Positions 1-10,112 of a stretch of 58,991 bases of DNA are shown here, piece after piece. The notes under the pieces are model-generated. The model did not search any database and was not told the origin of the DNA. It saw only the letters and a list, made by a program, of their open reading frames with translations. The stretch comes from Cyanobium sp. ATX 6F1 (lineage in GTDB: Bacteria > Cyanobacteriota > Cyanobacteriia > PCC-6307 > Cyanobiaceae): assembly GCF_024346315.1 (NCBI RefSeq), contig NZ_JAGQCS010000013.1, positions 1 through 58,991 on the forward strand. The letters run 5' to 3'. The translations under genes were made by a program, and so were the position numbers. Every line of letters begins with the position of its first letter. The stretch's first letter is position 1.

Positions 1-2115
1 CTCCACCAGCCTCGGCTTTAGGGCGGGCAGCTGGCGGTAGAGCTGTTGTTCCAGTTGATCGCGCTCCTTCTGCAGCGCCAACCGCTCAGGCTGACCCAAG
101 GAGGCATCGCTCAGCCGCGCCGTCAGCGCCTTGAGCTGTTCACTGAGCGCGCGCTGGGGCCCGGGCGCGCGGGCCAGCAGCGCCTGGCGCCGTTCGATGT
201 CCTGCAACAGACCGTGGCGGTTCAGCCGGGTAAACAGGGCCACCTCAGCACCGCCACCGCCGCTGCCGGCCACCGAGTAATTCACCAACCAACCCTCTCC
301 GAAGGTCTGCAACAGGGGCTGGCGTTGCACCTCCGCCAGCAAGGGCAATTGGCCTTGCAGAAACAGCACCTGGCTGCCCAACGCTTCGCGCAGCAGGGGT
401 TCAGCCTTGATGGCCTGTTGCTGATCGAGGAAGTAAAGAGCCAGGATGAATGATGACTTCACAACATCCGGTAGGAAGGCCGGGTTGCTGGCCGCCAGCA
501 AGCGACGGATCTTCAATGCTTCTTCCATGGGCGGCTGGGCGTCGGAAGGGCGACCCAGCTCTCTGTAACGCATGCCGATGTTGCTGAGGCTGCTGGCCAG
601 ATCACCACGGAAGGCCGGGTTGGTGGTCGCCAACTCGCGGAGGATTGGCAACGATTCTTCCGTGAGTGGCATGGCTTCGGCCCGTCGACCCAGCACGCTG
701 TAAATATTTCCAAGGTTATTCAGGCTCATGGCCAGATCACCGCGGAAAGCAGGATTACTGAGCGCCAGCTCGCGGCGAATCTTCACTGCGGCTTCATTGG
801 GCGGCACAGCTTCGGCGAAGCGGCCTAGGTCGGCAAGAAAGGTGCCCTGGTTGCTGAGGCTATTCGCCAGATTGACGCGAAAAGAAGAGTTGTTGGCCGC
901 CAGCTCGCTGAAGATCCTCACCGCTTCTTGATTGGGCGGCAGGGCTTCGGCGCGGCGGCCGAGCTCTCCATAACGCAAGGCCAGGTTGTCAAGGCTGCCG
1001 GCCAGATCATCGCGGAAGGCTGGATTGCTGGCCGCCAATTCGCGGCGAATCTTCACCGCTTCTTCCGTGGGCGGCAGGGCTTCGGCGCGGCGGCCCAGTT
1101 CGCTGTAACGGTTGCCCAGACTGTTGAGGCTGGCCGCCAGATCACCGCGGGAGGCCGGTTTGCTGTCTGCCAGCTCGCGGCGAATCTTCACCGCTTCTTC
1201 GGTGAGCGGCAGGGCTTCGGCGCGGCGGCCCAGCGCGCTGTAGATGTTGCCCAGGTTGTTGATGGTGGTGGCTAGATCGCCACGGAAAGCCGGGTTGCTG
1301 GCCGCCCGCTCACGGCGGATCTTTACCGCCTCTTCCGTGGGAGGCAGGGCTTCGGCGGAGCGGCCCAGGTCCTGGTAACTAACGCCAAGGTTGTTGAGGC
1401 CGCTGGCCAGATCACCGCGTAAGGTAGGGTTGCTGGCCGCAAGCTCGCGGTAGATCTTCACCGCTTCTTCGCTGGGCGGCAGGGCTTCGGCGCTACGGCC
1501 AAGCTCTTTGTAACCCGTGCCCAGGTTGGAGAGGTTGTCAGCAAGACCGCGACGAAAGGAAGGGTTGCTGGTCGCAAGCTCGCGGTAGTTCTTCACCGCT
1601 TCTTCCGCGGGCCGCAAGGCTTCGGCGTAGCTGCCCAAATCCATGTAAAAAATGACTAGGTTGTTGAGGCTGTTGGCTAAATCGCCGCGGAATGCGGGGT
1701 TGCCGACCGCCAGCTCGCGGCGAATCCTCACAGCTTCTTCCGCGGGTGGCAAGGCTTCGACGAGGCGACCCAGTGCGCTGTTCAAAAACCCCAGGCGATG
1801 GAGGCTGGTCGCGACGAGAGGGTGACGCCCCCCCAGGTTGGCCCTGGCCCACTGCAGCACCTTCTCCTGTAGCAGCAAGGCCTCCTGGTAGGAACCCTTG
1901 TCTTCCAATGCCTTCGCTTGGTCAATCCACTCGCGTACTTGGGGCGGCAGGTTCTCCGCCATCGCCGGCGCCGCCTGGGCCAACACGGTTGGCCCCAGAA
2001 GCGGCATGGCCTGGGCTTGGAAGCAAGCACTGAGGGAAGCGATCCCTGTCGCCGCGATCAGGCCAAGCCGCAGTCCCGACGCCCTGCCTGGTGCCGCAAG
2101 GATCCGGTGGAGCAT
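1..2115 (-). CDS. Secreted TPR-repeat protein, C-terminus beyond window (probable TPR-CHAT protein)
   Basis: The frame is open from an ATG at 2115 to the window edge, so 705 residues are visible and the C-terminus is missing. Residues 1 to about 47 look like a signal peptide (basic start, hydrophobic stretch, then AQA and LAQA). About ten tandem TPR units of 45 residues follow, each with the pattern LGRxAEALPPxEEAVKIxRE then LAASNPxFRGDLAxSLNNLG. After the repeats comes a non-repetitive region ending in LPALKPRLVE, which resembles the linker before a CHAT protease-like domain in cyanobacterial TPR-CHAT proteins. The CHAT domain itself is not visible, so that part is inference. TPRs mediate protein-protein contacts; partner and substrate are unknown. 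Confidence 0.8.
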   Translation of the reverse strand, partial: MLHRILAAPGRASGLRLGLIAATGIASLSACFQAQAMPLLGPTVLAQAAPAMAENLPPQVREWIDQAKALEDKGSYQEALLLQEKVLQWARANLGGRHPLVATSLHRLGFLNSALGRLVEALPPAEEAVRIRRELAVGNPAFRGDLANSLNNLVIFYMDLGSYAEALRPAEEAVKNYRELATSNPSFRRGLADNLSNLGTGYKELGRSAEALPPSEEAVKIYRELAASNPTLRGDLASGLNNLGVSYQDLGRSAEALPPTEEAVKIRRERAASNPAFRGDLATTINNLGNIYSALGRRAEALPLTEEAVKIRRELADSKPASRGDLAASLNSLGNRYSELGRRAEALPPTEEAVKIRRELAASNPAFRDDLAGSLDNLALRYGELGRRAEALPPNQEAVRIFSELAANNSSFRVNLANSLSNQGTFLADLGRFAEAVPPNEAAVKIRRELALSNPAFRGDLAMSLNNLGNIYSVLGRRAEAMPLTEESLPILRELATTNPAFRGDLASSLSNIGMRYRELGRPSDAQPPMEEALKIRRLLAASNPAFLPDVVKSSFILALYFLDQQQAIKAEPLLREALGSQVLFLQGQLPLLAEVQRQPLLQTFGEGWLVNYSVAGSGGGGAEVALFTRLNRHGLLQDIERRQALLARAPGPQRALSEQLKALTARLSDASLGQPERLALQKERDQLEQQLYRQLPALKPRLVE
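470..1830 (-). repeat. About ten tandem 135-bp coding repeats (TPR units)
   Basis: A 135-bp unit recurs about ten times inside the TPR gene. The segment equivalent to atcttcaccgcttcttc recurs near 510, 649, 779, 914, 1051, 1183, 1320, 1455, 1590 and 1728. The units are in frame, and the central copies are very similar at DNA level, which suggests recent duplication or homogenisation. This makes copy number prone to change by recombination and to error in short-read assembly. Confidence 0.85.
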
Positions 2116-2150
2116 GGCCAGCCTCCGAGATGAGCCGCCATGGTATGTGC

Positions 2151-2164
2151 AATCCTTCAGGATT
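2151..2164. promoter_or_regulatory. Palindrome upstream of the TPR gene (possible operator)
   Basis: AATCCT-TC-AGGATT is a perfect 6+6 inverted repeat lying 36 bases upstream of the TPR gene start, where an operator could sit. It could also arise by chance. No regulator is known to me for this site. Confidence 0.2.
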
Positions 2165-2377
2165 TGACCTCGTTGCCAGCAATGGAAAAGTGGGTGGCTG
2201 ATCACGTTGCTACGGGGAGTTTTTTATGCCTGCGTAAAGGAGTAGAGCCCTCGTGGGTTGAGTGATCGATCGCCGTAGGAGAAAGTGCCCATCGCGGCTT
2301 GTTGGCTGGGCTCAATTGCATTCGGCCGCTCGGAAGGATGGTCGTAATTTGCGCACGATTGACAACACCATTCCATG

Positions 2378-2400
2378 AAAAAGGGGGCCCATCGGCCCCC
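2378..2400 (-). terminator. Rho-independent terminator of clpC
   Basis: Read on the minus strand, a perfect 7-bp stem GGGGGCC/GGCCCCC with a 4-base loop is followed at once by TTTTT (AAAAA at 2378-2382 on the plus strand). It lies about 40 bases after the clpC stop codon. Confidence 0.85.
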
Positions 2401-2438
2401 CAAATCTTCTGAATCAGAGGCGCTAAGCGCCCGGCCCC

Positions 2439-5036
2439 TCAGGCACTCGCCCCTGCCAGCTCCGGCAGCGGCGCGGTGATGGTCTGGTGGCGGATCACCA
2501 CCTGCTTCTCCTCATTGACATCCACCAGGGCGGAGTCGCCATCCTTGAGGCGCCCGGTGAGGAACTCCTCGGCCAGGCTGTCTTCCAGCAGGCGCATCAC
2601 GGCGCGGCGCAGGGGGCGGGCCCCATAGCTGGGGTTGTAGCCCTCCTCCACCAGGCGCTCCTTGAACGCCTCGGTGACGGAAAGGGTGATGCCCTTCTCC
2701 TGCATGCGCGCGAACACCTCCCGCAGCATGATCTCGGCGATCAGCTTCACTTCGTCGCGGCTGAGCTGGCGGAAGACGATGATCTCATCGAGCCGGTTGA
2801 GGAACTCTGGGCGGAAGTACTGCTTGAGCTCCTCGTTCACCAGCGAGCGGATGCGGTTGTAGTTCGTGTCTTCGACGCCAGCGCCGGAGAATTCGAAACC
2901 CAGGCCGCCACCACCCTTCTCGATCACCTTCGAGCCGATGTTGGAAGTCATGATGATCAAGGTGTTCTTGAAGTCCACCGTGCGGCCCTTGGAGTCGGTC
3001 AGGCGACCATCTTCCAGGAGCTGCAGCAGCAGGTTGAACACATCCGGGTGGGCCTTCTCGATTTCATCGAACAGCACCACGGTGTAGGGCCGGCGCCGGA
3101 CTGCCTCGGTGAGCTGGCCGCCTTCGTTGAAGCCCACGTAGCCCGGAGGCGAGCCGATCAGCTTGCTGACCGTGTGGCGCTCCATGAACTCCGACATGTC
3201 GAGCCGGATCATCGACTCTTCGCTGCCGAAGAAGTAGGCGGCCAGAGCCTTGGTGAGCTCGGTTTTGCCCACGCCGGTGGGGCCGGAGAAGATGAAACTG
3301 GCGATCGGCCGGTTGGGGTTCTTGAGCCCCACCCGTGCCCGCCGGATCGCCTTCGACACCGCCTTGACCGCCTCGTCCTGACCGATCAACCGCTGGTGGA
3401 GGGTCTCCTCCATGTTCAGCAGCTTCACCGATTCGCTCTCGGTGAGCTTCTGGACGGGCACACCGGTCCAGGAGGCGACGATATGGGCGATGTCTTCCTC
3501 AGTGACCACAGGAATACGGTCGCCGTCGGAATCGATGCTCGCTCCGCCGAAGGCGCTGCCCGCATCACCCGCAGGAGCGACGTCGGCGGAAATGGAAGTG
3601 GTGGCTTCCCCTTCGAGCACGGGAGCGGCGGAGCCGCTGGGCTCCTCATCACGGCGGGCCTGAAGGATCGAGCGGATCTGCTCACGCAGCTCCACCTCTT
3701 TGTCACGCAGCTCGCCGGCCTTGATGTAGTCCTGCTCGCGGACGGAGGTTTCCTTCTGCTTCTGCACCGCCCTCAGCTGCTTGTCGAGCTCCTTGGCGGC
3801 CGGGGGCAGCTTGGAGTTGAGCAGGCGCACACGGCTGCCGGCCTCATCGATCAGATCGATCGCCTTGTCCGGCAGGAAGCGGTCGGAGATGTAACGATCG
3901 CCCAGGGTGGCGGCGGCGACAACGGCCTCGTCGCTGATCTTGAGCCGGTGGTGCTGCTCATAGCGCTCACGCAGACCGCGCAGAATCTCGATCGTGTCCG
4001 CCACCGTGGGTTCGCCCACCATCACCGGTTGGAAGCGACGCTCCAGGGCCGCATCCCGCTCGATGTGCTTGCGGTATTCATCCAGCGTGGTGGCGCCGAT
4101 GCACTGCAGCTCACCCCGGGCCAGGGCGGGCTTGAGGATGTTGGCGGCGTCGATCGCCCCCTCGGCGGCGCCGGCACCGATCAGAGTGTGCACCTCGTCA
4201 ATCACGAGGATCACATTTCCGGCGCTGCGGATCTCCTCCATGATCTTCTTGAGGCGCTCCTCGAACTCGCCCCGGTATTTGGTGCCGGCCACGAGCAGGC
4301 CGATATCAAGGGTCAGGACGCGCTTGTCTTCGAGGATGTCGGGCACCTCGCCCAGGTGGATGCGCTGGGCCAGCCCCTCAGCAATGGCGGTTTTGCCGAC
4401 GCCGGGTTCGCCGATCAGCACGGGATTGTTCTTGGTGCGGCGGCCCAGGATCTGGATCACCCGGTCGATCTCGTTGTGGCGGCCCACCACGGGATCGAGC
4501 TTGGCGTCAGCCGCCAGCTGGGTGAGGTTGCTGCCGAATTCATCAAGGGTGGGGGTCTTGGTGGAGCCCTTGCCGCCACCGCCACCGGAGGTGACCTCAG
4601 CGGTCTCGCCGAGCATGCGGATCACCTGGGTGCGCACCTTGGCCAGGTCAACGCCGAGGTTTTCCAGCACCCGGGCGGCGACGCCCTCACCCTCACGGAT
4701 CAGCCCCAGCAGCAGGTGCTCGGTGCCGATGTAGTTATGGCCCAGCTGGCGGGCCTCCTCGAGGGAGAGCTCCAGCACACGCTTGGCCCGGGGCGTGAAG
4801 GGGATCTCCACGGCCACGAAGCCGGAGCCGCGGCCGATAATCTTCTCCACTTCGACGCGGGCATCCTTGAGGTTGACCCCCATCGACTTGAGCACCTTGG
4901 CGGCCACACCGGTGCCTTCGCCGATCAGGCCCAGCAGGATTTGCTCGGTGCCCACGAAGTTGTGACCCAGGCGGCGGGCCTCCTCTTGGGCCAGCATGAT
5001 CACCTTGATGGCCTTCTCGGTAAACCGCTCGAACAT
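2439..5036 (-). CDS. clpC: ATP-dependent Clp protease ATP-binding subunit ClpC (Hsp100)
   Basis: This is the AAA+ unfoldase that feeds substrates to ClpP-type peptidases in the cytosol; it is essential in cyanobacteria. The product is 865 residues. Two Clp_N repeats occupy residues 1-145. AAA1 has Walker A GEPGVGKT at 209-216 and Walker [15 protein letters not shown]-type middle domain ([15 protein letters not shown]) follows, then AAA2 with Walker A GPTGVGKT and the arginine finger region. The start is set at MFERFTEKA, the conserved ClpC N-terminus; the frame stays open for 87 codons upstream but that part is not ClpC-like. A strong terminator follows. The rimI-like gene lies 191 bases upstream on the same strand. 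Confidence 0.97.
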   Translation of the reverse strand: MFERFTEKAIKVIMLAQEEARRLGHNFVGTEQILLGLIGEGTGVAAKVLKSMGVNLKDARVEVEKIIGRGSGFVAVEIPFTPRAKRVLELSLEEARQLGHNYIGTEHLLLGLIREGEGVAARVLENLGVDLAKVRTQVIRMLGETAEVTSGGGGGKGSTKTPTLDEFGSNLTQLAADAKLDPVVGRHNEIDRVIQILGRRTKNNPVLIGEPGVGKTAIAEGLAQRIHLGEVPDILEDKRVLTLDIGLLVAGTKYRGEFEERLKKIMEEIRSAGNVILVIDEVHTLIGAGAAEGAIDAANILKPALARGELQCIGATTLDEYRKHIERDAALERRFQPVMVGEPTVADTIEILRGLRERYEQHHRLKISDEAVVAAATLGDRYISDRFLPDKAIDLIDEAGSRVRLLNSKLPPAAKELDKQLRAVQKQKETSVREQDYIKAGELRDKEVELREQIRSILQARRDEEPSGSAAPVLEGEATTSISADVAPAGDAGSAFGGASIDSDGDRIPVVTEEDIAHIVASWTGVPVQKLTESESVKLLNMEETLHQRLIGQDEAVKAVSKAIRRARVGLKNPNRPIASFIFSGPTGVGKTELTKALAAYFFGSEESMIRLDMSEFMERHTVSKLIGSPPGYVGFNEGGQLTEAVRRRPYTVVLFDEIEKAHPDVFNLLLQLLEDGRLTDSKGRTVDFKNTLIIMTSNIGSKVIEKGGGGLGFEFSGAGVEDTNYNRIRSLVNEELKQYFRPEFLNRLDEIIVFRQLSRDEVKLIAEIMLREVFARMQEKGITLSVTEAFKERLVEEGYNPSYGARPLRRAVMRLLEDSLAEEFLTGRLKDGDSALVDVNEEKQVVIRHQTITAPLPELAGASA

Positions 5037-5227
5037 GTGCGGTGCCAAATGCAGGTGACCCCAACCTATCAGGATTGTCGTGGGCCTGCGCAGCTCCCGA
5101 TCGGAATGGCCAGAACCCTTGCCACGCCTAGAGCGACCCAAGCGAAAACAACAACGAATCACCCGGAAATATGGGGGGTGATTGCAACAACAATGGTCGG
5201 CAATCCGTACCTGTCGAACCGTCGGTT

Positions 5228-5716
5228 TCAGACGGCCCTTGGCCCCAGCTGGCGCCATTGGATCAGAGCATCCCGGCCATCGCGGTAGTAATGGCAACGT
5301 CGGCCAGCGGTGTGAAATCCCAGCGACCCGTAAAGCCCCACGGCGGCGGCGTTGTCAGCGGCCACCTCCAAAGTGGCGCGCTCCGCCCCCAGGGCCTGGG
5401 CGCGCCCCAGCAGCACCTCAAGCACCCGCCGGCCCAGCCCGCGGCGCCGCTGGGCGGGATCCACCGCCACCAGGGTGATGTGCAGCTCATCGACGATCAG
5501 CCAGCCGCAGGCCGCCGCCACCAGGGAGTCCTGCTGCCAGAGCCCCAGGCAGGGCCGGCGCGGATCGGCCAGTTCCGTGGCCCACTGGCCCTCGCTCCAG
5601 AAGCCGCCCAGGGCGGACCGATCGAGGGCACGGCAGGCGAACAGGTGGGTCTCCCCAAGCTCGCCCGTTCGAACCTCCAGGGGCCGCCGGTCCCCGTTGG
5701 GGCCTGCGGCGCTCAA
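5228..5716 (-). CDS. rimI: RimI-like GNAT N-acetyltransferase
   Basis: The product is 162 residues and begins at a TTG codon. The GNAT acetyl-CoA site is seen in the stretch [16 protein letters not shown] (the RRRGLGR part matches the Q/RxxGxG/A motif). The end [19 protein letters not shown] is the classic RimI C-terminal signature. RimI-type enzymes acetylate N-termini, classically of ribosomal protein S18, but the substrate here is not proven. It is divergent from lysA and precedes clpC. This gene order is familiar from picocyanobacteria. The TTG start is the least certain part. Confidence 0.85.
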   Translation of the reverse strand: MSAAGPNGDRRPLEVRTGELGETHLFACRALDRSALGGFWSEGQWATELADPRRPCLGLWQQDSLVAAACGWLIVDELHITLVAVDPAQRRRGLGRRVLEVLLGRAQALGAERATLEVAADNAAAVGLYGSLGFHTAGRRCHYYRDGRDALIQWRQLGPRAV

Positions 5717-5868
5717 GGGAGCCTCAGGCTGGGGCGGGCCGCCTGGTGTGCCATGGGATGGCCGCTGCTGTGGCCCAGGGGGGCACGGGGACGTTCACCG
5801 CTCACCATCGGGTCCGCCGGTCGTTCGTAGATTGGTTCGAATTCAGTCTTCGCTGCGGAGCCCACCCC

Positions 5869-7344
5869 ATGACCACGGCAGTACCGGGTGAAACGACTGT
5901 CGCCAGCGAACAGGAGCATGCCGGTGAAGCCGTGACCACTCAAATCGTGACCTTGAGCGCCACCCAGGCCGGGGGCCGCCCCTATGAGGCCGGCCGAGAC
6001 CTGCTCAGCCCCAACCGCAACCTCACCCCGATCACCACCCAGCTTGACGCCGAAGGTCGCCTGGAGGTGGGCGGTGTGGCCCTCTCGGTGCTGGCCCGCC
6101 GCTACGGCACACCGCTCTACGTGCTCGATGAGGCCAGCCTGCGGGCCACCTGCCGCGCCTACCGCGAAGCCCTGCTCGAGCATTACCCCGGCCCGTCGCT
6201 GGCCCTCTACGCCTCCAAGGCCAACAGCAGCCTGGCGATCAGCGCCCTGGTGGCCTCCGAGGGACTGGGGCTCGATGCCGTCTCCGCCGGCGAGCTGCTC
6301 ACGGCCCTGGAGGGGGGCATGCCCGCCGAGCGCATCGTCTTTCATGGCAACAACAAATCGGAAGCGGAGCTGGCCCTGGCGCTGGTTCACGGTGTCACCG
6401 TGGTACTCGACAACTGGCGCGACATCGAACTTCTCACTGGGTTGGCCCCCGCCTTCGGTGCAAGCCCCGAAGAGCCGGTGCCGCTGTTGCTGCGCTTCAC
6501 CCCCGGCATCGAGTGCCACACCCACGAGTACATCCGCACCGGCCACCTCGACAGCAAGTTCGGCTTCGATCCCGACCAGCTGGAGCCGGTGCTGCGTCAC
6601 CTGGCGGGTTGTTCCTGGGCTCGCCTGCGGGGGCTTCACGCCCACATCGGCTCCCAGATCTTCGAGCTTCAGCCCCACCAGGACCTGGCCGGGGTGATGG
6701 CCGATGCCCTCGCCCTGGCCCGCTCCCTCGGCCACCCCTGCACGGACCTGAACGTGGGCGGCGGCCTGGGCATCCGCTACGTGAGCTCCGATGACCCCCC
6801 GTCGATCCAAGAGTGGGTGCGCACCGTGGCCGAAGCGGTGGCGGCGGCCTGCCGCGAACGCCAGCTGGAGTTGCCCCGGCTGCTGTGCGAACCGGGACGC
6901 TCCCTGGTGGCCACGGCGGGCGTCACCCTCTACGAGCTGGGCAGCCGCAAGGAGATCGCGGGCCTGCGTACCTACCTGTCGGTGGATGGGGGCATGAGCG
7001 ACAACCCGCGTCCGATCACCTACCAGTCGGCCTACACCGCCGTGTTGGCCGACCGGCCCCAGGCCGAGGCCAGCGAAACCGTGACCCTGGCGGGCAAGCA
7101 CTGCGAATCGGGCGACGTGCTCCTCAAGGATCTGGCCCTGCCACCCGCGGCTCCGGGCGATGTGCTGGTGGTCTTCGCCACCGGCGCCTACAACGCCTCG
7201 ATGGCCTCCAACTACAACCGCATCCCCCGACCGGCGACGGTGCTGGTGGGGGGCGGTCTGGCGGAGCTGGTCCAGCGCCGTGAACAGCCAGAGGAACTGC
7301 TGCGCTACGACCTCCTGCCCGAACGGTTCTCGCCGGTAACCTGA
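5869..7344 (+). CDS. lysA: Diaminopimelate decarboxylase
   Basis: This PLP enzyme converts meso-diaminopimelate to L-lysine, the last step of lysine synthesis, and so also draws on the peptidoglycan precursor pool. The product is 491 residues. The PLP lysine lies in YASKAN, HIGSQI is the conserved barrel motif, and CESGD near the C-terminus supplies the active-site Cys from the second subunit. The ATG at 5869 is chosen because GGAG lies about 9 bases upstream; the frame is open earlier but not LysA-like. The first 50 residues are a variable extension. cdaA follows after 25 bases. Confidence 0.96.
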   Translation: MTTAVPGETTVASEQEHAGEAVTTQIVTLSATQAGGRPYEAGRDLLSPNRNLTPITTQLDAEGRLEVGGVALSVLARRYGTPLYVLDEASLRATCRAYREALLEHYPGPSLALYASKANSSLAISALVASEGLGLDAVSAGELLTALEGGMPAERIVFHGNNKSEAELALALVHGVTVVLDNWRDIELLTGLAPAFGASPEEPVPLLLRFTPGIECHTHEYIRTGHLDSKFGFDPDQLEPVLRHLAGCSWARLRGLHAHIGSQIFELQPHQDLAGVMADALALARSLGHPCTDLNVGGGLGIRYVSSDDPPSIQEWVRTVAEAVAAACRERQLELPRLLCEPGRSLVATAGVTLYELGSRKEIAGLRTYLSVDGGMSDNPRPITYQSAYTAVLADRPQAEASETVTLAGKHCESGDVLLKDLALPPAAPGDVLVVFATGAYNASMASNYNRIPRPATVLVGGGLAELVQRREQPEELLRYDLLPERFSPVT

Positions 7345-7369
7345 GCCCACGCAGGAGGGGGCCGCAAAC

Positions 7370-8293
7370 GTGATCTGGCAGCACCTCTGGGACGCGCGCC
7401 TGCTGCTGCTGGATCTTCTGTTCGCCTCCGCCCTGGGGATTCTGTTGCTGTCGCGGGTCAACGAACCCCGCACCCTCTGGCTGCTGCGCGGCTATCTCTT
7501 TCTGGTGGCCCTGGCCTGGTTCGTGCAGCGCTACGCCAACCTCCCGCTCACCAGCAAGCTGGTGGATGCGGTGGTGCTGGCCTGCAGCCTGGCCCTGGCA
7601 ATCCTCTGGCAGGGGGAGCTGCGTCGGCTCATGGAGTTGCTGGGCACCGGTCGGCTCGATGTGCTGTTCGGCAGCAACAGCGCCCAATCCATGGGCGCCG
7701 GCACCGCCGCCCTGCTGGCCGATGCGGCGGGCCGACTCTCGAAAGCGCGCCGGGGTGCCCTGATCGTGCTCGATCTCGGCAGCGACCTTCGCCCGGAAGA
7801 CTTCCTCAATCCCGGCATCAGCCTCGATGCCCAGCTGTCGGTGGATCTGCTGCTCAACCTCTTCGCCGGTGACACCCCCCTGCACGACGGGGCGGTGCTG
7901 CTGAAGGACAACCGCATCGAATCGGCCGGCGTGATCCTGCCGCTCTCGCGCCAGGGTGAGAACCGCTACGGCACCCGCCACCTGGCGGCCCTGGGGCTCA
8001 CCGAGCGCTTTGACCGCTGCCTCTGCGTGGTGGTCTCCGAGGAGACAGGCACCCTTTCGCTGGCCAGTCAGGGGCGGCTGGAGCGGCCGATCACCAGCAG
8101 CCGGCTTCAGGAGCTGCTCAGCGCCGCCCTGGCCGCCGCCACCAGCGCCAAAGGCCCGGCCAAGGCGGCCACCAAACCCCCCCCCAAAGGCGAGACCAAG
8201 GCCCCCGCCAAAACAGTGAGTCCCCCGGCACCGCTGGCGGCCCTTCCCGGGGGTCGTAGCCTGACGCCGGAGAAGCCGGAACCCCGCGAATGA
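7370..8293 (+). CDS. cdaA: Diadenylate cyclase, CdaA type (c-di-AMP synthase)
   Basis: CdaA makes cyclic di-AMP from two ATP at the membrane. The product is 307 residues with a GTG start and a strong AGGAGG at 7353-7358. Three hydrophobic segments (residues 1-75) anchor it. The DisA_N catalytic domain follows, with DGA at 173-175 and the second ATP motif at 202-204, which reads TRHL rather than the classical RHR. The last 50 residues are a low-complexity Ala/Pro/Lys tail. The stop overlaps the uppS start (ATGA). Neighbours lysA and uppS tie it to cell-wall metabolism, as in many bacteria where cdaA sits by glmM. Confidence 0.93.
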   Translation: MIWQHLWDARLLLLDLLFASALGILLLSRVNEPRTLWLLRGYLFLVALAWFVQRYANLPLTSKLVDAVVLACSLALAILWQGELRRLMELLGTGRLDVLFGSNSAQSMGAGTAALLADAAGRLSKARRGALIVLDLGSDLRPEDFLNPGISLDAQLSVDLLLNLFAGDTPLHDGAVLLKDNRIESAGVILPLSRQGENRYGTRHLAALGLTERFDRCLCVVVSEETGTLSLASQGRLERPITSSRLQELLSAALAAATSAKGPAKAATKPPPKGETKAPAKTVSPPAPLAALPGGRSLTPEKPEPRE

Positions 8294-9096
8294 GTCGCTC
8301 CCTGGCGACCACCGAACCGTTTTCGGCCAAAGGAGCGACGACCGAGCTCCCGGCCCAGCTGGTGCTGCCCAGCGTTCTGGATCCAACGCGGCTGCCCGCC
8401 CACGTGGCCGTGATCATGGATGGCAACGGCCGCTGGGCCCGCCAACGGGGGCTGCCGCGGGTGCTGGGCCACCGGGAAGGGGTGCAGGCGCTCAAGCGCA
8501 CCCTGCGGCTCTGCAGCGACTGGGGCATCGGGGCGCTCACCGCCTATGCCTTCTCCACCGAAAACTGGAACCGGCCCGGAGAGGAGGTGAGCTTCCTGAT
8601 GACGCTGTTCGAGCGGGTGCTGGCTCGGGAAATCGAGGCGCTCGAGCAGGAGCAGGTGCGCATCCGCTTTCTTGGGGATCTGCACCAGCTGCCCACGGGC
8701 TTGCAGGAGCTGATCGCCGACGCCACCGCCCGCACCGCGGCGAACACCGGCATTCACTTCAATGTCTGCACCAACTACGGCGGCCGCCGCGAGCTGGTGC
8801 AGGCCGCCCGCCGGCTGGCGGAGCAGGTGGCCCGGGGCGAACTCGATCCCGCCGCCATTGATGAAGAAACCTTCGCCGCCGGGCTGCACACCGCCGGCGA
8901 GGCCGACCCCGATCTGCTGATCCGCACCAGCGGCGAATTCCGCATCAGCAACTTCCTGCTCTGGCAACTGGCCTACGCCGAGCTCCACGTCACCGACGTG
9001 CTCTGGCCCGATTTCGGCCAGGACGCCCTGGTGGCCGCCCTGCTGGACTACCAGGGCCGCCAGCGCCGTTTCGGCGGCGTCGACCCCTGCCCCTAG
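8290..9096 (+). CDS. uppS: Isoprenyl (undecaprenyl-type) diphosphate synthase
   Basis: This cis-prenyltransferase adds isopentenyl units to farnesyl diphosphate to make the lipid carrier for peptidoglycan and polysaccharide. The product is 268 residues. [17 protein letters not shown] carries the catalytic Asp and the signature of the family. FSTENWNRP and the C-terminal [15 protein letters not shown] are further conserved blocks. It starts within the cdaA stop (ATGA), implying translational coupling. The first 35 residues before HVAVIMDG are variable. Confidence 0.96.
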   Translation: MSRSLATTEPFSAKGATTELPAQLVLPSVLDPTRLPAHVAVIMDGNGRWARQRGLPRVLGHREGVQALKRTLRLCSDWGIGALTAYAFSTENWNRPGEEVSFLMTLFERVLAREIEALEQEQVRIRFLGDLHQLPTGLQELIADATARTAANTGIHFNVCTNYGGRRELVQAARRLAEQVARGELDPAAIDEETFAAGLHTAGEADPDLLIRTSGEFRISNFLLWQLAYAELHVTDVLWPDFGQDALVAALLDYQGRQRRFGGVDPCP

Positions 9097-9106
9097 AGCG
9101 CCAGCC

Positions 9107-10099
9107 TTGATCGCCACTTCCATCGCCAGCCCCGCCGCGGTCAGCCTGCGCCACGACTGGAGCGTCGCCGAGATCCTGGCGCTGCTGCAACGGCCGCTGA
9201 TGGATCTGCTGTTCGAGGCCCAGCAGGTGCACCGGGCCGCCAACCCTGGCTACCACGTGCAGCTGGCCTCCCTGCTGAGCGTCAAGACCGGCGGCTGCGA
9301 AGAAGACTGCTCCTACTGCCCCCAGTCGATGCACCACAGCGCCGACGTGGGCGCACGGCCCACATTGGCGGTGGAACCCGTGCTGGAACGGGCCCAGGCG
9401 GCCAAAGATGCCGGCGCCCACCGCTTCTGCATGGGCTGGGCCTGGCGCGACATCCGCGATGGCGCCCCCTTCGAGGCGATGCTGGCGATGGTGCGGGGGG
9501 TGCGGGAGCTGGGGCTGGAGGCCTGCGTCACCGCCGGCATGCTCACCGACACCCAGGCGGCGCGGTTGGCCGAAGCCGGTCTCACCGCTTACAACCACAA
9601 CCTCGACACCAGCCCCGAGCACTACGGGCAGATCATCAGCACGCGCAGCTACCAGGAGCGGCTCGAAACCCTGGGCCGCGTGCGCGCCGCCGGCATTGAC
9701 CTCTGCTGCGGCGGCATCATCGGCCTGGGGGAATCGGTGCGGGACCGCGCCGGCCTGCTGCAGGTGCTCTCAAATCTGGATCCCCACCCCGAGAGCGTGC
9801 CGATCAACGGCCTGGTGGCGGTGGAGGGCACCCCCCTGGAGGATCAGGCCTCCTTTGATCCCCTCGATCTGGTGCGCATGGTCGCCACCGCCCGGATCCT
9901 GATGCCCTTCAGCCGCGTGCGACTCAGCGCCGGGCGCGAGCAGATGAACCGGGAGGCCCAGCTGCTGTGCCTGTTGGCGGGGGCCGATTCGATCTTCTAC
10001 GGCGACACCCTGCTCACCACCAGCAACCCCGCCGTGGAAGCCGATCGGGAACTGCTGGCCGCTGCGGGGGTGAAGACCCTGGAGGTGCCCCCTGGCTGA
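9107..10099 (+). CDS. bioB: Biotin synthase (radical SAM)
   Basis: BioB inserts sulfur into dethiobiotin. The product is 330 residues with a TTG start. The radical-SAM cysteines are in [10 protein letters not shown] (C64, C68, C71). YNHNLDTS and [10 protein letters not shown] are BioB-specific blocks, and RLSAGREQM supports the [2Fe-2S]-binding side. It follows uppS after 10 bases and precedes trhO by 13, so it is probably in the same transcript, although no other biotin gene is visible nearby. Confidence 0.97.
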   Translation: MIATSIASPAAVSLRHDWSVAEILALLQRPLMDLLFEAQQVHRAANPGYHVQLASLLSVKTGGCEEDCSYCPQSMHHSADVGARPTLAVEPVLERAQAAKDAGAHRFCMGWAWRDIRDGAPFEAMLAMVRGVRELGLEACVTAGMLTDTQAARLAEAGLTAYNHNLDTSPEHYGQIISTRSYQERLETLGRVRAAGIDLCCGGIIGLGESVRDRAGLLQVLSNLDPHPESVPINGLVAVEGTPLEDQASFDPLDLVRMVATARILMPFSRVRLSAGREQMNREAQLLCLLAGADSIFYGDTLLTTSNPAVEADRELLAAAGVKTLEVPPG

Positions 10100-10112
10100 G
10101 GCCGCTCCCCTG

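Larger units (their letters stand above)
2116..2438. other. Intergenic region between the TPR gene and clpC
   Basis: I see no coding sequence in these 323 bases. They should hold the promoter of the leftward TPR gene. They contain a short palindrome next to that gene's start and the terminator of clpC at the clpC-proximal end. Confidence 0.6.

Noticed and set aside
470-1830. Possible CRISPR array or intergenic repeat array
   Set aside because: The 135-bp units are in frame, code for TPRs and have no spacers.
2487-5288. A 933-codon open frame on the plus strand opposite clpC
   Set aside because: clpC is certain; the antisense frame is open because GC-rich codons rarely give stops and shows no recognisable domain.
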